A stretch of DNA of 6,882 nt, taken from positions 1 through 6,882 of the forward strand of contig JASLJO010000305.1 in the NCBI GenBank assembly GCA_030152505.1. Direction: 5' to 3'. Shown in pieces: positions 1 to 5,473 of this stretch (its first letter is position 1; every line of letters begins with the position of its first letter). The position numbers and the translations under genes were made by a program. This DNA comes from Solirubrobacterales bacterium (lineage in GTDB: Bacteria; Actinomycetota; Thermoleophilia; Solirubrobacterales; 70-9). The notes below the pieces were generated by a model, which did not search any database, had not been told where the DNA came from, and saw only the letters and a list, made by a program, of their open reading frames with translations.

Positions 1-274
1 TGAAGCGGTGCATCTCCGGCCGGTGGCCAAGCAGGGGCTCGAGGCTGTCGGTGAGCTTTCCCAGGAAGGCGGCCTCGGTGATCTCGCCCCGCTCCATTTC
101 GAACAGCGGGTTGCCGCCGTTGGCCTCGGTCGCGGCCTGCATGCCCTTGCCGAGCACCTCGGTGGTGATCCCCGTCTTGTCCTGGAAGGCCATGAAGGAC
201 TCGATCAGGGGGGTGGTGAGCACCCCGCCGAAGTCGGAGATCACCGCCTCGATGCGGCCGCGACCCTCAGTCAC
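1..274 (-). CDS. HAD-superfamily hydrolase, partial (N-terminal 91 residues)
   Basis: This is the N-terminal part of a haloacid dehalogenase-fold hydrolase; the rest lies beyond the left edge. Residues 10-20 read AVISDFGGVLT, a HAD motif I with the nucleophile Asp14. The usual second Asp (+2) is Gly16, as in YihX-type and some epoxide-hydrolase-N-terminal-like members. Residues 58-70 (FEMERGEITEAAF) resemble the cap region of that subgroup, where LERGEI-like strings are common. The start is taken as GTG at 274-272, which overlaps the upstream gene's stop (TGA at 269-267) by eight bases, so the two are probably cotranscribed and translationally coupled. Motifs II-IV are outside the window, so substrate and activity cannot be judged. 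By family knowledge it could be a sugar-phosphatase-like enzyme or an ACAD10-type HAD partner of acyl-CoA metabolism. The HAD call is solid; the subgroup is inference. Confidence 0.8.
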   Translation of the reverse strand, partial: MTEGRGRIEAVISDFGGVLTTPLIESFMAFQDKTGITTEVLGKGMQAATEANGGNPLFEMERGEITEAAFLGKLTDSLEPLLGHRPEMHRF

Positions 275-662
275 CCTCGCGCACCAGCTCGTAGTGCCCC
301 AGTCCCTCACGTCCCTCGAGCCTCCAGCGGAAGAAGGCGATCCTGGAGACCGTGCCCGGCTCGCGCACCGCGGCTGCGCTGATCAGCGTGCCGGCGCCTC
401 GCAGCGGCTGGCCCTCGTCGCCGTCGGTCCAGAGCTCCAGGGTGGCTCGTCGCTGTACGTCGTCGGCGCCGTATTCGGTCGAGAGCAGGGTCTCGGATAC
501 CTCGGTGGGAGCGCCGTCGGGGTCGCAGATGATCGTCGTCACCCGCTCGTCGCCGTGCGCACCTGCGCTCGGCGGCCGCTCCGCGCTCAGCGCCAGCAGG
601 CCGCCGTCGGTGAAGACGATGCCGATCGACCGGCGCAGTACCTGTCCGCTGCTCTCGCTCAT
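267..662 (-). CDS. hypothetical protein, 131 aa
   Basis: I do not recognise this family. The protein begins MSESSGQVLRRSIGIVF and ends GHYELVREGD. It has no membrane segment or signal peptide and one cysteine, in the stretch TTIICDPDGAP. Alternating hydrophobic and charged strands (for example SRIAFFRWRLEG near the C-terminus) suggest a small soluble, mostly beta protein. The ATG at 662-660 is chosen because upstream in-frame extension would run into the divergent acetyltransferase gene, and a TAGGCT box lies 11 bases before it. The coding frame is supported by the tight 3' overlap with the HAD gene that follows (eight bases shared), which argues for one operon and possibly a linked function. 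Longer upstream extensions of this frame have the Arg/Pro-rich composition typical of a shadow frame and are disregarded. Confidence 0.7.
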   Translation of the reverse strand: MSESSGQVLRRSIGIVFTDGGLLALSAERPPSAGAHGDERVTTIICDPDGAPTEVSETLLSTEYGADDVQRRATLELWTDGDEGQPLRGAGTLISAAAVREPGTVSRIAFFRWRLEGREGLGHYELVREGD

Positions 663-664
663 CG

Positions 665-1258
665 GTGACCGGCAGCCTATTGTCCCTGGGCGAATTGCCG
701 CCGACGACGATCCGCACCGCCGACCCCGACCGCGACGCCGCCGCCTGCGTCGCGATCTACGCACCCTTCGTCGAGTCCGGTGCGACCTCGTTCGAGGAAG
801 AGCCACCCGACCCGGCCCGCTTCGCTGAGCGAATCGCCGGCCTTCAAGCCACGTATCCGTGGCTGGTGGCGGAGCACGGTGGCGGGGTGGTCGGCTACGC
901 CTATGCCTGCCCACACCGCGCCCGGCCGGCGTATCGATGGGCCGTCGAGACCTCGGTATACGTGGCGGCCGATGCGCAGGGCCGCGGTCACGGCCGCGCC
1001 CTCTACGCCGAGCTGAGCGCACGCCTGCGCCGACAGCGGTTCCAGGTCGCCTGCGCCGGAATCACCCTGCCGAACCCCGCCAGCGTCGCCCTGCACGAGA
1101 GCGCCGGCTTCGTCCCGGTGGGCGTCTACCGCCGGATTGGCTGGAAGAACGGCTCCTGGCACGACGTCGGCTGGTGGCAGCTGGAGCTGCAGCAGATTGG
1201 CGGTGGGGCGCCGGCGGAGCCGTTGCCTCCCGAGCCGAATCGAGAAGATCGCCGCTGA
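665..1258 (+). CDS. GNAT N-acetyltransferase, phosphinothricin acetyltransferase (Pat/Bar/YncA-like) family
   Basis: Predicted cytosolic acetyl-CoA-dependent N-acetyltransferase. Numbered from the GTG at 665, the family core starts at about residue 15 (TIRTADPDRD). The strand AYRWAVETSVYV (89-100) carries the conserved Glu of Pat-type enzymes. The acetyl-CoA pyrophosphate loop QGRGHG is at 105-110, motif B-like NPASVALHESAGF at 137-149, and the hallmark KNGSWHDVGWWQ at 161-172. A Pro-rich tail of about 20 residues follows the fold. The start is uncertain: GTG at 665 lies only two bases from the divergent ATG, whereas TTG at 695 would give an N-terminus MPPTTIRTAD, fits the family better and leaves room for the TATTGT box at 678-683. 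Family members acetylate phosphinothricin, methionine sulfoximine or related amino acids; the true substrate cannot be read from sequence. Resistance to glufosinate should not be assumed. Confidence 0.88.
   Translation: MTGSLLSLGELPPTTIRTADPDRDAAACVAIYAPFVESGATSFEEEPPDPARFAERIAGLQATYPWLVAEHGGGVVGYAYACPHRARPAYRWAVETSVYVAADAQGRGHGRALYAELSARLRRQRFQVACAGITLPNPASVALHESAGFVPVGVYRRIGWKNGSWHDVGWWQLELQQIGGGAPAEPLPPEPNREDRR
674..679 (-). promoter_or_regulatory. putative -10 box (TAGGCT) for the 131-aa gene
   Basis: On the minus strand TAGGCT reads from 679 to 674 and matches the actinobacterial TANNNT -10 consensus. It lies 11 bases before the ATG at 662, so the 5' leader would be about five bases. 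No -35 element is convincing. It overlaps a plus-strand TATTGT box (678-683) that could serve the divergent acetyltransferase. Confidence 0.4.
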
Positions 1259-1261
1259 CCG

Positions 1262-1289
1262 GGTGTATTCTGACACCTTATGCGGTGTC
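1262..1289 (+). promoter_or_regulatory. three-half-site operator-like array over promoter and start of the XRE gene
   Basis: Three half-sites alternate in orientation at exact 11-base steps: GGTGT at 1262-1266, ACACC at 1273-1277 and GGTGT at 1284-1288, with six bases between neighbours. The right pair extends to a six-base inverted repeat, GACACC (1272-1277) and GGTGTC (1284-1289). The left pair encloses most of the TATTCT -10 box; the right pair straddles the ATG at 1280. One helical turn between half-sites suits two overlapping dimer sites on one DNA face. This is the expected layout for autorepression by the XRE protein encoded immediately downstream. The repeats are seen directly; the binding role is inference. 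Confidence 0.6.
1266..1271 (+). promoter_or_regulatory. putative -10 box (TATTCT) for the XRE/nucleotidyltransferase pair
   Basis: TATTCT matches TANNNT and ends eight bases before the ATG at 1280, placing a transcription start at or within a few bases of the start codon. No -35 hexamer is evident at 16-18 bases upstream. It lies inside the left inverted repeat of the operator-like array, so a bound repressor would cover it. Confidence 0.5.
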
Positions 1290-1654
1290 GAGATAGCGAC
1301 GACCTCGGGAAACTTCTACGACAGGCACGCGAGCGGCAGGGGCTCAGCCAGAGGCGTCTGGCCCTGCGGGCGGGCACCAGCCAGGACGCGATCAGCCGAA
1401 TCGAGCGTGGAGTCGAGGCGCCGACGCTGGAGCGCTTCGCGCAGCTCATGCAGGTATTGGGCCGGCGTTTGGTCCTCGATTCCGAGCCGGTTGAGAGCTC
1501 GGTTCCACGATCCGAGCTCGACGTCGCCGACGAGTTGTCGCCGAGCGAACGTCTGCGCGAGGCGAGCAGTTGGAATCTGGTCGCCTCGCGGTTGGCGCTC
1601 GCCGGCGAGCAGGCCCGGCGTGAGCGACACCCGGCCACGCGTAGGGGCGTGTGA
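1280..1654 (+). CDS. XRE-family helix-turn-helix protein, probable antitoxin/autorepressor
   Basis: A 124-residue DNA-binding protein. Residues 9-62 form a classic Cro/C1-type five-helix domain: LGKLLRQARERQGLSQ, then RRLALRAGTSQDAISRIERG with the recognition helix at about 34-41, then APTLERFAQLMQVLG. Residues 63-85 look like a linker, and 86-115 (LSPSERLREASSWNLVASRL) form an amphipathic helical tail of the sort that could bind a partner. There is no Shine-Dalgarno; the TATTCT box eight bases before ATG suggests leaderless translation. The stop (TGA 1652-1654) shares a base with the ATG of the nucleotidyltransferase gene. HTH-first order, strict coupling and the repeat array over the promoter are what autoregulated toxin-antitoxin modules show. 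The antitoxin role is inference; it could also be a plain regulator of the downstream enzyme. Confidence 0.85.
   Translation: MRCRDSDDLGKLLRQARERQGLSQRRLALRAGTSQDAISRIERGVEAPTLERFAQLMQVLGRRLVLDSEPVESSVPRSELDVADELSPSERLREASSWNLVASRLALAGEQARRERHPATRRGV
1643..1647 (+). promoter_or_regulatory. Shine-Dalgarno (AGGGG) deciding the nucleotidyltransferase start
   Basis: AGGGG lies inside the last codons of the XRE gene, six bases before ATG at 1654. A GTG at 1651 is also in frame, but its spacing would be only three bases, so ATG 1654 is preferred. The stop-start overlap TGATG supports translational coupling. Confidence 0.6.
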
Positions 1655-2169
1655 TGCGCGAAGCAGATCGCCCACTTGACCTTGGCGAGCTGATCGCGGT
1701 CCTCGCCCGGCATGGCGTCGATTACGTCGTGATCGGGGGGGTTGCCACCCAGGTGCATGGGCACCGGCGTACGACGATGGACCTCGACCTTACTCCCGAC
1801 CCGAGCCCGGAGAACCTGCGCCGCCTGGGAGCTGCACTCGCTGAGTTGGAGGCCCGTCCGCGAGATTTCGGGGCACAGGGGGCGGAGGTTCCGGTGGCCG
1901 ACCCGGAGCACCTGTCCGTCGCGGCGATCGTTCCCCCCCTGCTTACGCGTCATGGCCAAGTCCACATCCTCAAGGAACCGAAAGGGGCACGAGGGTTCGA
2001 AGAGATGCGCGAGCGGGCCCTGGTCATCGACCTGGACGGCAACAAGGTCGCGATCGTCTCGCTCGACGACCTGATCCGGATGAAGCGCGCGGCTGGGCGT
2101 CCCGGCGACCTCGATGACGTCGCTGTGCTCACCGAGGTGGAGAGACAGAGGCATGAGCCCGAGCCGTAG
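1654..2169 (+). CDS. nucleotidyltransferase of AbiEii/MNT-like type, probable toxin partner
   Basis: A 171-residue protein with a polymerase-beta-fold nucleotidyltransferase core. Residues 24-45 carry the Gly-Gly motif (VIGGVATQVHG) followed by RRTTMDLDL, where Asp43 and Asp45 fit the metal-binding DxD pair. The C-terminal LDDLIRMKRAAGRPGDLDD (137-155) is a signature of the widespread actinobacterial nucleotidyltransferases often annotated as AbiEii/AbiGii-like. The third carboxylate is usually in a GxLDLL-like strand; the matching segment here is HGQVHIL (100-106), with His104 at that position. No HEPN partner is adjacent. The gene is coupled to the XRE gene by a TGATG overlap and an internal Shine-Dalgarno. 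Family knowledge suggests NMP or AMP transfer onto tRNA or protein, as for MenT or MNT toxins. No substrate can be assigned, and the enzyme could be degenerate. Confidence 0.8.
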   Translation: MREADRPLDLGELIAVLARHGVDYVVIGGVATQVHGHRRTTMDLDLTPDPSPENLRRLGAALAELEARPRDFGAQGAEVPVADPEHLSVAAIVPPLLTRHGQVHILKEPKGARGFEEMRERALVIDLDGNKVAIVSLDDLIRMKRAAGRPGDLDDVAVLTEVERQRHEPEP

Positions 2170-2176
2170 GCCCGGC

Positions 2177-2182
2177 TACCAT
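2177..2182 (+). promoter_or_regulatory. putative -10 box (TACCAT) for the MIP18-family gene
   Basis: TACCAT matches TANNNT and ends exactly six bases before ATG 2189, the geometry expected if transcription begins on the A of the start codon. No Shine-Dalgarno precedes the gene. The box lies in the 19-base gap after the nucleotidyltransferase stop, so the gene can be transcribed independently of the pair. Confidence 0.5.
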
Positions 2183-2188
2183 TGGCCC

Positions 2189-2506
2189 ATGCCAGAGAAC
2201 CAGACCGATGTGCTGACCGAAGATGATGTGTTGGAGGCGCTCGAGGAGGTGATCGATCCCGAGCTGGGGCTCGACTTCGTCTCGCTCGGCCTCGTCTACG
2301 ACGTCGAGATCGAGAACGAGGATGTCTACGTGACCTTCACCCTGACGACCCCGGCCTGCCCGATCGGCCCTCAGGTCTCCGAGCAGATGAAGGAGTTCGT
2401 CGGCGACCTCCCCGGCGTCAACGCCGTCCACCCCAAGATGATCTTCGACCCCCCCTGGTCCCCCGAGATGATGACCGAGGACGCCAAGTTCGCCTTGGGG
2501 TTTTGA
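2189..2506 (+). CDS. MIP18-family (DUF59) metal-sulfur cluster assembly factor, SufT/PaaD-like
   Basis: A 105-residue cytosolic protein that is a single MIP18/DUF59 domain. Visible hallmarks are VLEALEEVIDPELGLDFVSLG (14-34), the strand VYVTFTLTTPACPIG (47-60) with the single conserved Cys57, and the C-terminal GVNAVHPKMIFDPPWSPEMMTEDAKF, where the DPPW-P-MM string is typical. Members support Fe-S cluster maturation or transfer, or form part of phenylacetyl-CoA oxygenase assembly (PaaD); the short stand-alone form fits a general Fe-S factor. No suf genes are in view. ATG 2189 is chosen over the upstream in-frame start at 2114 because that extension lies inside the nucleotidyltransferase gene, reads as shadow sequence, and would bypass the TACCAT box. 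The gene converges on fxsA with four bases between the two stops. Confidence 0.93.
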   Translation: MPENQTDVLTEDDVLEALEEVIDPELGLDFVSLGLVYDVEIENEDVYVTFTLTTPACPIGPQVSEQMKEFVGDLPGVNAVHPKMIFDPPWSPEMMTEDAKFALGF

Positions 2507-2510
2507 GCGC

Positions 2511-2990
2511 CTAACGCGGCAGCTGCGGGTCGTCGGGGTCGATCTCCTCGGCGGAGCCGTCGAAGTCGTAGGGGCGGCTGGCCGATTCGTGGCGCGGGGG
2601 CGCGCCGCGATTGCCGCCGACTCCGACCACGACGAAGCGGTGGGCGGCGTAGGTGCGCACGAGGCGGCGGGCTATCGCCCGGGTCGGCGGGATGAGGAGC
2701 AGGAAGCCGAAGATGTCGGTGACGAAGCCCGGCGTCAGCAGCAGCGTGCCGCCGACCGCGATCATCAGGCCGTCGGCGACCTCCCGGCCGGGGAAGCGCC
2801 GCTCGGCGAGCGCCTGATTGAAACGGCGCCAGGCGCCGCGGCCCTGGTGGCGCAGGAGGAACGAGCCGAGCAACGCATCCGCCAGCAGCAGCGCCAGGGT
2901 CGGCCAGAGGCCGATCAGCTGGCCGACCTGGATGATCACGTACAGCTCGACGATCGGGACGACGATGAAGAGGACTACGAGCAGGGCCAT
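2511..2990 (-). CDS. fxsA: FxsA family membrane protein
   Basis: A 159-residue inner-membrane protein of the FxsA family, named for E. coli FxsA, whose overexpression relieves F-plasmid exclusion of phage T7. Hydrophobic segments lie at about 2-20 (with VELYVIIQVG), 25-46 and 74-100. The family hallmark LLLTPGFVTDIFGF followed by LLLIPPTR occupies 83-104. The hydrophilic C-terminal tail of about 45 residues is acidic and Pro-rich. The start (ATG 2990-2988) is only three bases after the stop of the WS/DGAT gene, with no clear Shine-Dalgarno, so translation is probably by reinitiation within a two-gene operon. The stop (TAG) is four bases from that of the convergent MIP18-family gene. Molecular function in actinobacteria is unknown; the family call is firm. 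Confidence 0.93.
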   Translation of the reverse strand: MALLVVLFIVVPIVELYVIIQVGQLIGLWPTLALLLADALLGSFLLRHQGRGAWRRFNQALAERRFPGREVADGLMIAVGGTLLLTPGFVTDIFGFLLLIPPTRAIARRLVRTYAAHRFVVVGVGGNRGAPPRHESASRPYDFDGSAEEIDPDDPQLPR

Positions 2991-2993
2991 GGT

Positions 2994-4409
2994 TCAAGCT
3001 GGCGCTGCCGCGGCTGCCGCTGCCTGCTCCAGCTCTTCCAGCGACTCGTCGATGCCGGCGGCGATCGTTTCGACGTCTTCCATCGAGTCGTAGTCGGCGA
3101 GCAGGCCGAAGCAGACGCGGCCGTTGTAGCTCATGATCGCCACCGCCAGCGCGTGGTTTTGGGGCAGGAAGGCGACCGGAAAGACCTCTTCCAGCTGACG
3201 CCCGAGCACGTAGAGGGGCATCTGCGGACCGGGGACATTGGTGACGATCAGGTTGAAGAGCCTGGTCGAGAAGTTGATCCGCGCCGCCTGCGCGAGCAAA
3301 GTCGGCGGGGCGAAGTCGTTGAAGCGGGAGATCACTTCGGCGCCCAGGGCCTGCTTGGATCGCTTCACTCCCGCCATCTGCTCGCTCACCACTCGCAGCC
3401 GCCGTGCCGGGTCCTCGACGTAGACCGGCAGCGGGCCGCGCATCGCGGCGAGTTTGTTGCCCAGCTCGCCGCGCTCGTCGGCGGTGCGGATGGAGACGGG
3501 CACGAGCGCGCGCAACTCCAAGCCCTCGGTGCGGATGCCGCGAGTTTGCAGCCACTTGCGCAGCGCGCCGGTGACGACCGCGAGGACGACGTCGTTGACC
3601 GTCCCGCCCAGAGCGTCCTTGATCCGTTTGAAGGTCGCCAACTCCGAGCGGGTCCAGGTGAAGCGCCGGTGCGGGCCGATTTCCCGATTGAGGGGTACGT
3701 CGGGGGCGGGATCGGCGAACGCGCCGACCACCTCACCGACGGCCTCCAGCGCCTCGACCGCGCGCCGTGCAGCGGTCTCGGGGTGGCGCACCGTCTCCAC
3801 CGCGCGCTCGGCCAGCTTCACCGGCGTCGCTGCCAGCTCGGTCGCCCCGCGGGCGATCAGGTCGGTCGTACTCGGCGCGGCCTGGGGTTGCCAACCGTCC
3901 TCGACCGGCGCCGGCTCGGGGATCGGCTCGAGATCGAAGAGCACGGTGCCGATGTCGACCCCGGCGATGCCGTCCACCGCCGCGTGATGGGTCTTGGTCA
4001 GCAGGGCGAAGCGGTCGCGCTCCAGTCCCTGCACCAGCCACATCTCCCAGAGCGGCTTGGAGCGGTCGAGCTGTTGCGAGAAGACGCGCGCGGCGAGTCG
4101 CTTCAGCTGTGCCTCGCCGCCCGGATCGGGCAGCGCCGTGTGGCGGATGTGGTAGCTGAGATTGAAGTTGACGTCGTCCGCCCAGAGCGGTCTGCCGGCC
4201 TCGAGTGGGGGAACCACGAGGCGCTGGCGAAAGCGCGGCACCTGGTCCAGCTTGCCGCGCACGTGCTCGACCAGGTCGACGTAGCGTGGCGGGGGTCCCT
4301 CGAAGATCAGGATGCCGCCGATGTGCATGTGGCTCGCCGAGGTCTCGTTGGTGAGGAACGACGCGTCGGTCGAGCTGAGGCGCTCCAGATGGTCTCCGGT
4401 GGTGCTCAT
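2994..4409 (-). CDS. wax ester synthase / diacylglycerol acyltransferase (WS/DGAT) family protein
   Basis: A 471-residue acyltransferase that uses acyl-CoA to esterify diacylglycerol or fatty alcohol, making triacylglycerol or wax ester storage lipid at the inner membrane surface. The N-terminal LSSTDASFL motif is at 11-19, SKPLWEMWLVQGL at 117-129, the catalytic HHAAVDG (HHxxxDG) at 141-147 with His142 as the expected base, GTVNDVVLA at 269-277 (the ND motif), and NVPGP at 391-395. Length is normal for the family. The C-terminus ends in a low-complexity run of seven alanines before PA. ATG 4409 is supported by a TAGCCT box six bases upstream and the conserved N-terminal motif. FxsA follows after three bases in the same operon; ispH diverges from the other side. 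Actinobacteria often have many paralogues, so substrate preference (TAG, wax ester or other) is open. Confidence 0.95.
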   Translation of the reverse strand: MSTTGDHLERLSSTDASFLTNETSASHMHIGGILIFEGPPPRYVDLVEHVRGKLDQVPRFRQRLVVPPLEAGRPLWADDVNFNLSYHIRHTALPDPGGEAQLKRLAARVFSQQLDRSKPLWEMWLVQGLERDRFALLTKTHHAAVDGIAGVDIGTVLFDLEPIPEPAPVEDGWQPQAAPSTTDLIARGATELAATPVKLAERAVETVRHPETAARRAVEALEAVGEVVGAFADPAPDVPLNREIGPHRRFTWTRSELATFKRIKDALGGTVNDVVLAVVTGALRKWLQTRGIRTEGLELRALVPVSIRTADERGELGNKLAAMRGPLPVYVEDPARRLRVVSEQMAGVKRSKQALGAEVISRFNDFAPPTLLAQAARINFSTRLFNLIVTNVPGPQMPLYVLGRQLEEVFPVAFLPQNHALAVAIMSYNGRVCFGLLADYDSMEDVETIAAGIDESLEELEQAAAAAAAPA

Positions 4410-4415
4410 CCTGCA

Positions 4416-4421
4416 AGGCTA
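4416..4421 (-). promoter_or_regulatory. putative -10 box (TAGCCT) for the WS/DGAT-fxsA operon
   Basis: On the minus strand TAGCCT reads 4421 to 4416 and ends six bases before ATG 4409, the ideal leaderless spacing. It sits within GCTAGCCT, similar to the GCTAGCTT box before the small membrane protein gene. No -35 is convincing. Confidence 0.5.
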
Positions 4422-4476
4422 GCTGCGTCGTGCGCCCGGCCCAAGCCCGCCACACCGGTCGCAATCCCGCCACCGG

Positions 4477-4482
4477 TACCCT
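4477..4482 (+). promoter_or_regulatory. putative -10 box (TACCCT) for ispH
   Basis: TACCCT matches TANNNT and ends seven bases before ATG 4490, predicting a transcript starting at or next to the A of the start codon. It helps reject the in-frame start at 4430, which lies upstream of this box and would add 20 residues unlike IspH. The 80-base divergent gap thus holds two short promoters facing apart. Confidence 0.5.
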
Positions 4483-4489
4483 GGGGCAC

Positions 4490-5473
4490 ATGCCCACCAC
4501 CGAAACGGCGGCGCCCAGGCGCGTCCTGCTCGCCGCGCCGCGCGGCTATTGCGCCGGTGTCGACCGCGCCGTGCAGACCGTCGAGCGTGCCCTCGAGCAT
4601 CACGGCGCCCCCGTCTACGTGCGCAAGGAGATCGTCCACAACAAGCACGTGGTCGAGGAGCTTTCCAAGCGCGGCGCAATCTTCGTCGAGCAGGAGACCG
4701 AGGTGCCGGAGGGGGAGATGGTGGTCTTCTCCGCCCACGGCGTCGCCCCGGCGGTGCACGAGAACGCTGCGGCCCGCCACCTGCGCACGATCGACGCCAC
4801 CTGTCCGCTGGTGACGAAGGTCCATGTCGAGGCACGCCGCTTCGCCGCCGACGGCTACACGATCGTGATGATCGGCCACGAGGGCCACGAGGAGGTCGAA
4901 GGGACCACCGGCGAGGCGCCCGACAGCATCGTCCTCGTGCAGACCGCCGAGGAGGTCAAGGACCTGCAGGTTCCCGACCCCGAGCGGGTCGCCTTCATCA
5001 CCCAGACCACCCTCTCGGTCGACGAGACGACCGAGATCATCGCCGCCCTGCGGGCGAAGTTCCCGGCGATCGTCAGCCCCAAGTCAGACGACATCTGTTA
5101 CGCGACGACCAACCGTCAGATCGCCGTCAAGCAGCTCGCCCGCGAGTGCGACCTGGTCCTGGTGATCGGCTCGACCAACTCCTCCAACTCCAACCGCCTG
5201 GTCGAGGTGGCGCGCGAACACGGCGCCGCTTCGCACCTGATCGACTTCCACCACCAGGTTCAGGAGGAGTGGCTGGAGGGAGTCGAGACGGTCGGCATCA
5301 CCTCCGGCGCCAGCGCCCCCGAGGAGCTGGTCGAGAACCTCGTCGCCCTCTTCCGCGAGCGCGGCTGCGACGACGTCTCCGAGCTGCGTACGGTCCACGA
5401 GGACGTCCGTTTCATGCTCCCCAAAAAGATCCGCGAAGCAACGGCCTCTACGGCAGGCCTGCCGCGAAGCTGA
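4490..5473 (+). CDS. ispH: 4-hydroxy-3-methylbut-2-enyl diphosphate reductase (IspH/LytB)
   Basis: Last enzyme of the MEP pathway: an Fe-S protein that reduces HMBPP to IPP and DMAPP in the cytosol. The 327-residue length is normal. The three cluster-ligating cysteines are Cys21 (RGYCAGVDRA), Cys105 (DATCPLVTKVH) and Cys203 (DDICYATTNRQ). Substrate-binding residues are in place: His50 (VHNKHVV), His83 (SAHGV), the GHEGHEEVEGT segment at 129-139 with Glu135 aligned to the E. coli catalytic Glu126, TQTTLS at 171-176, NSSNSNRL at 230-237, and GASAPEEL at 273-280. ATG 4490 is chosen because RVLLAAPRGYC then starts at residue 11 as usual and a TACCCT box lies seven bases upstream. The last 26 bases overlap the 3' end of the convergent thioredoxin-fold gene. 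Every key residue is intact, so it should be active. Confidence 0.98.
   Translation: MPTTETAAPRRVLLAAPRGYCAGVDRAVQTVERALEHHGAPVYVRKEIVHNKHVVEELSKRGAIFVEQETEVPEGEMVVFSAHGVAPAVHENAAARHLRTIDATCPLVTKVHVEARRFAADGYTIVMIGHEGHEEVEGTTGEAPDSIVLVQTAEEVKDLQVPDPERVAFITQTTLSVDETTEIIAALRAKFPAIVSPKSDDICYATTNRQIAVKQLARECDLVLVIGSTNSSNSNRLVEVAREHGAASHLIDFHHQVQEEWLEGVETVGITSGASAPEELVENLVALFRERGCDDVSELRTVHEDVRFMLPKKIREATASTAGLPRS

Noticed and set aside
1735..1939. G7 (1735-1741) and C7 (1933-1939) runs in the nucleotidyltransferase gene as possible phase-variation tracts
   Set aside because: A C7 run also occurs in the MIP18-family gene (2449-2455) and six-base runs elsewhere, so such runs are background at this GC content; the frame is intact and the G run encodes the conserved Gly-Gly.
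1991..2002. GGGTTCGA resembling a tRNA T-loop
   Set aside because: It lies within the nucleotidyltransferase coding sequence, with no flanking acceptor, D-arm or anticodon structure.
1126..2154. A 342-codon minus-strand frame opposite the XRE/nucleotidyltransferase pair
   Set aside because: It is antisense to two motif-bearing coupled genes, with shadow-type composition rich in Arg, Ser and Pro. A cis-antisense transcript cannot be excluded but nothing supports a protein.
2504..2513. Possible shared terminator between the convergent MIP18-family and fxsA genes
   Set aside because: Only four bases separate the stops and the nearby complementary bases (GCG/CGC) are too short for a convincing hairpin.
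2997..3026. GC-rich trinucleotide run at the end of the WS/DGAT gene as a possible repeat element
   Set aside because: It simply encodes the seven-alanine C-terminal tail with mixed GCN codons; no longer repeat unit is present.
2371..3555. A 394-codon minus-strand frame overlapping fxsA and the WS/DGAT 3' half
   Set aside because: It is a frame-shifted shadow of the acyltransferase and FxsA on the same strand, Arg/Pro/Ala-rich, with no motif.
2589..4814. A 741-codon plus-strand open frame opposite fxsA and WS/DGAT
   Set aside because: It is antisense to two genes with clear family motifs, is rich in Arg/Gln/Asp/Gly/Ala with no recognisable domain, and is a known artefact of GC-rich codon bias.
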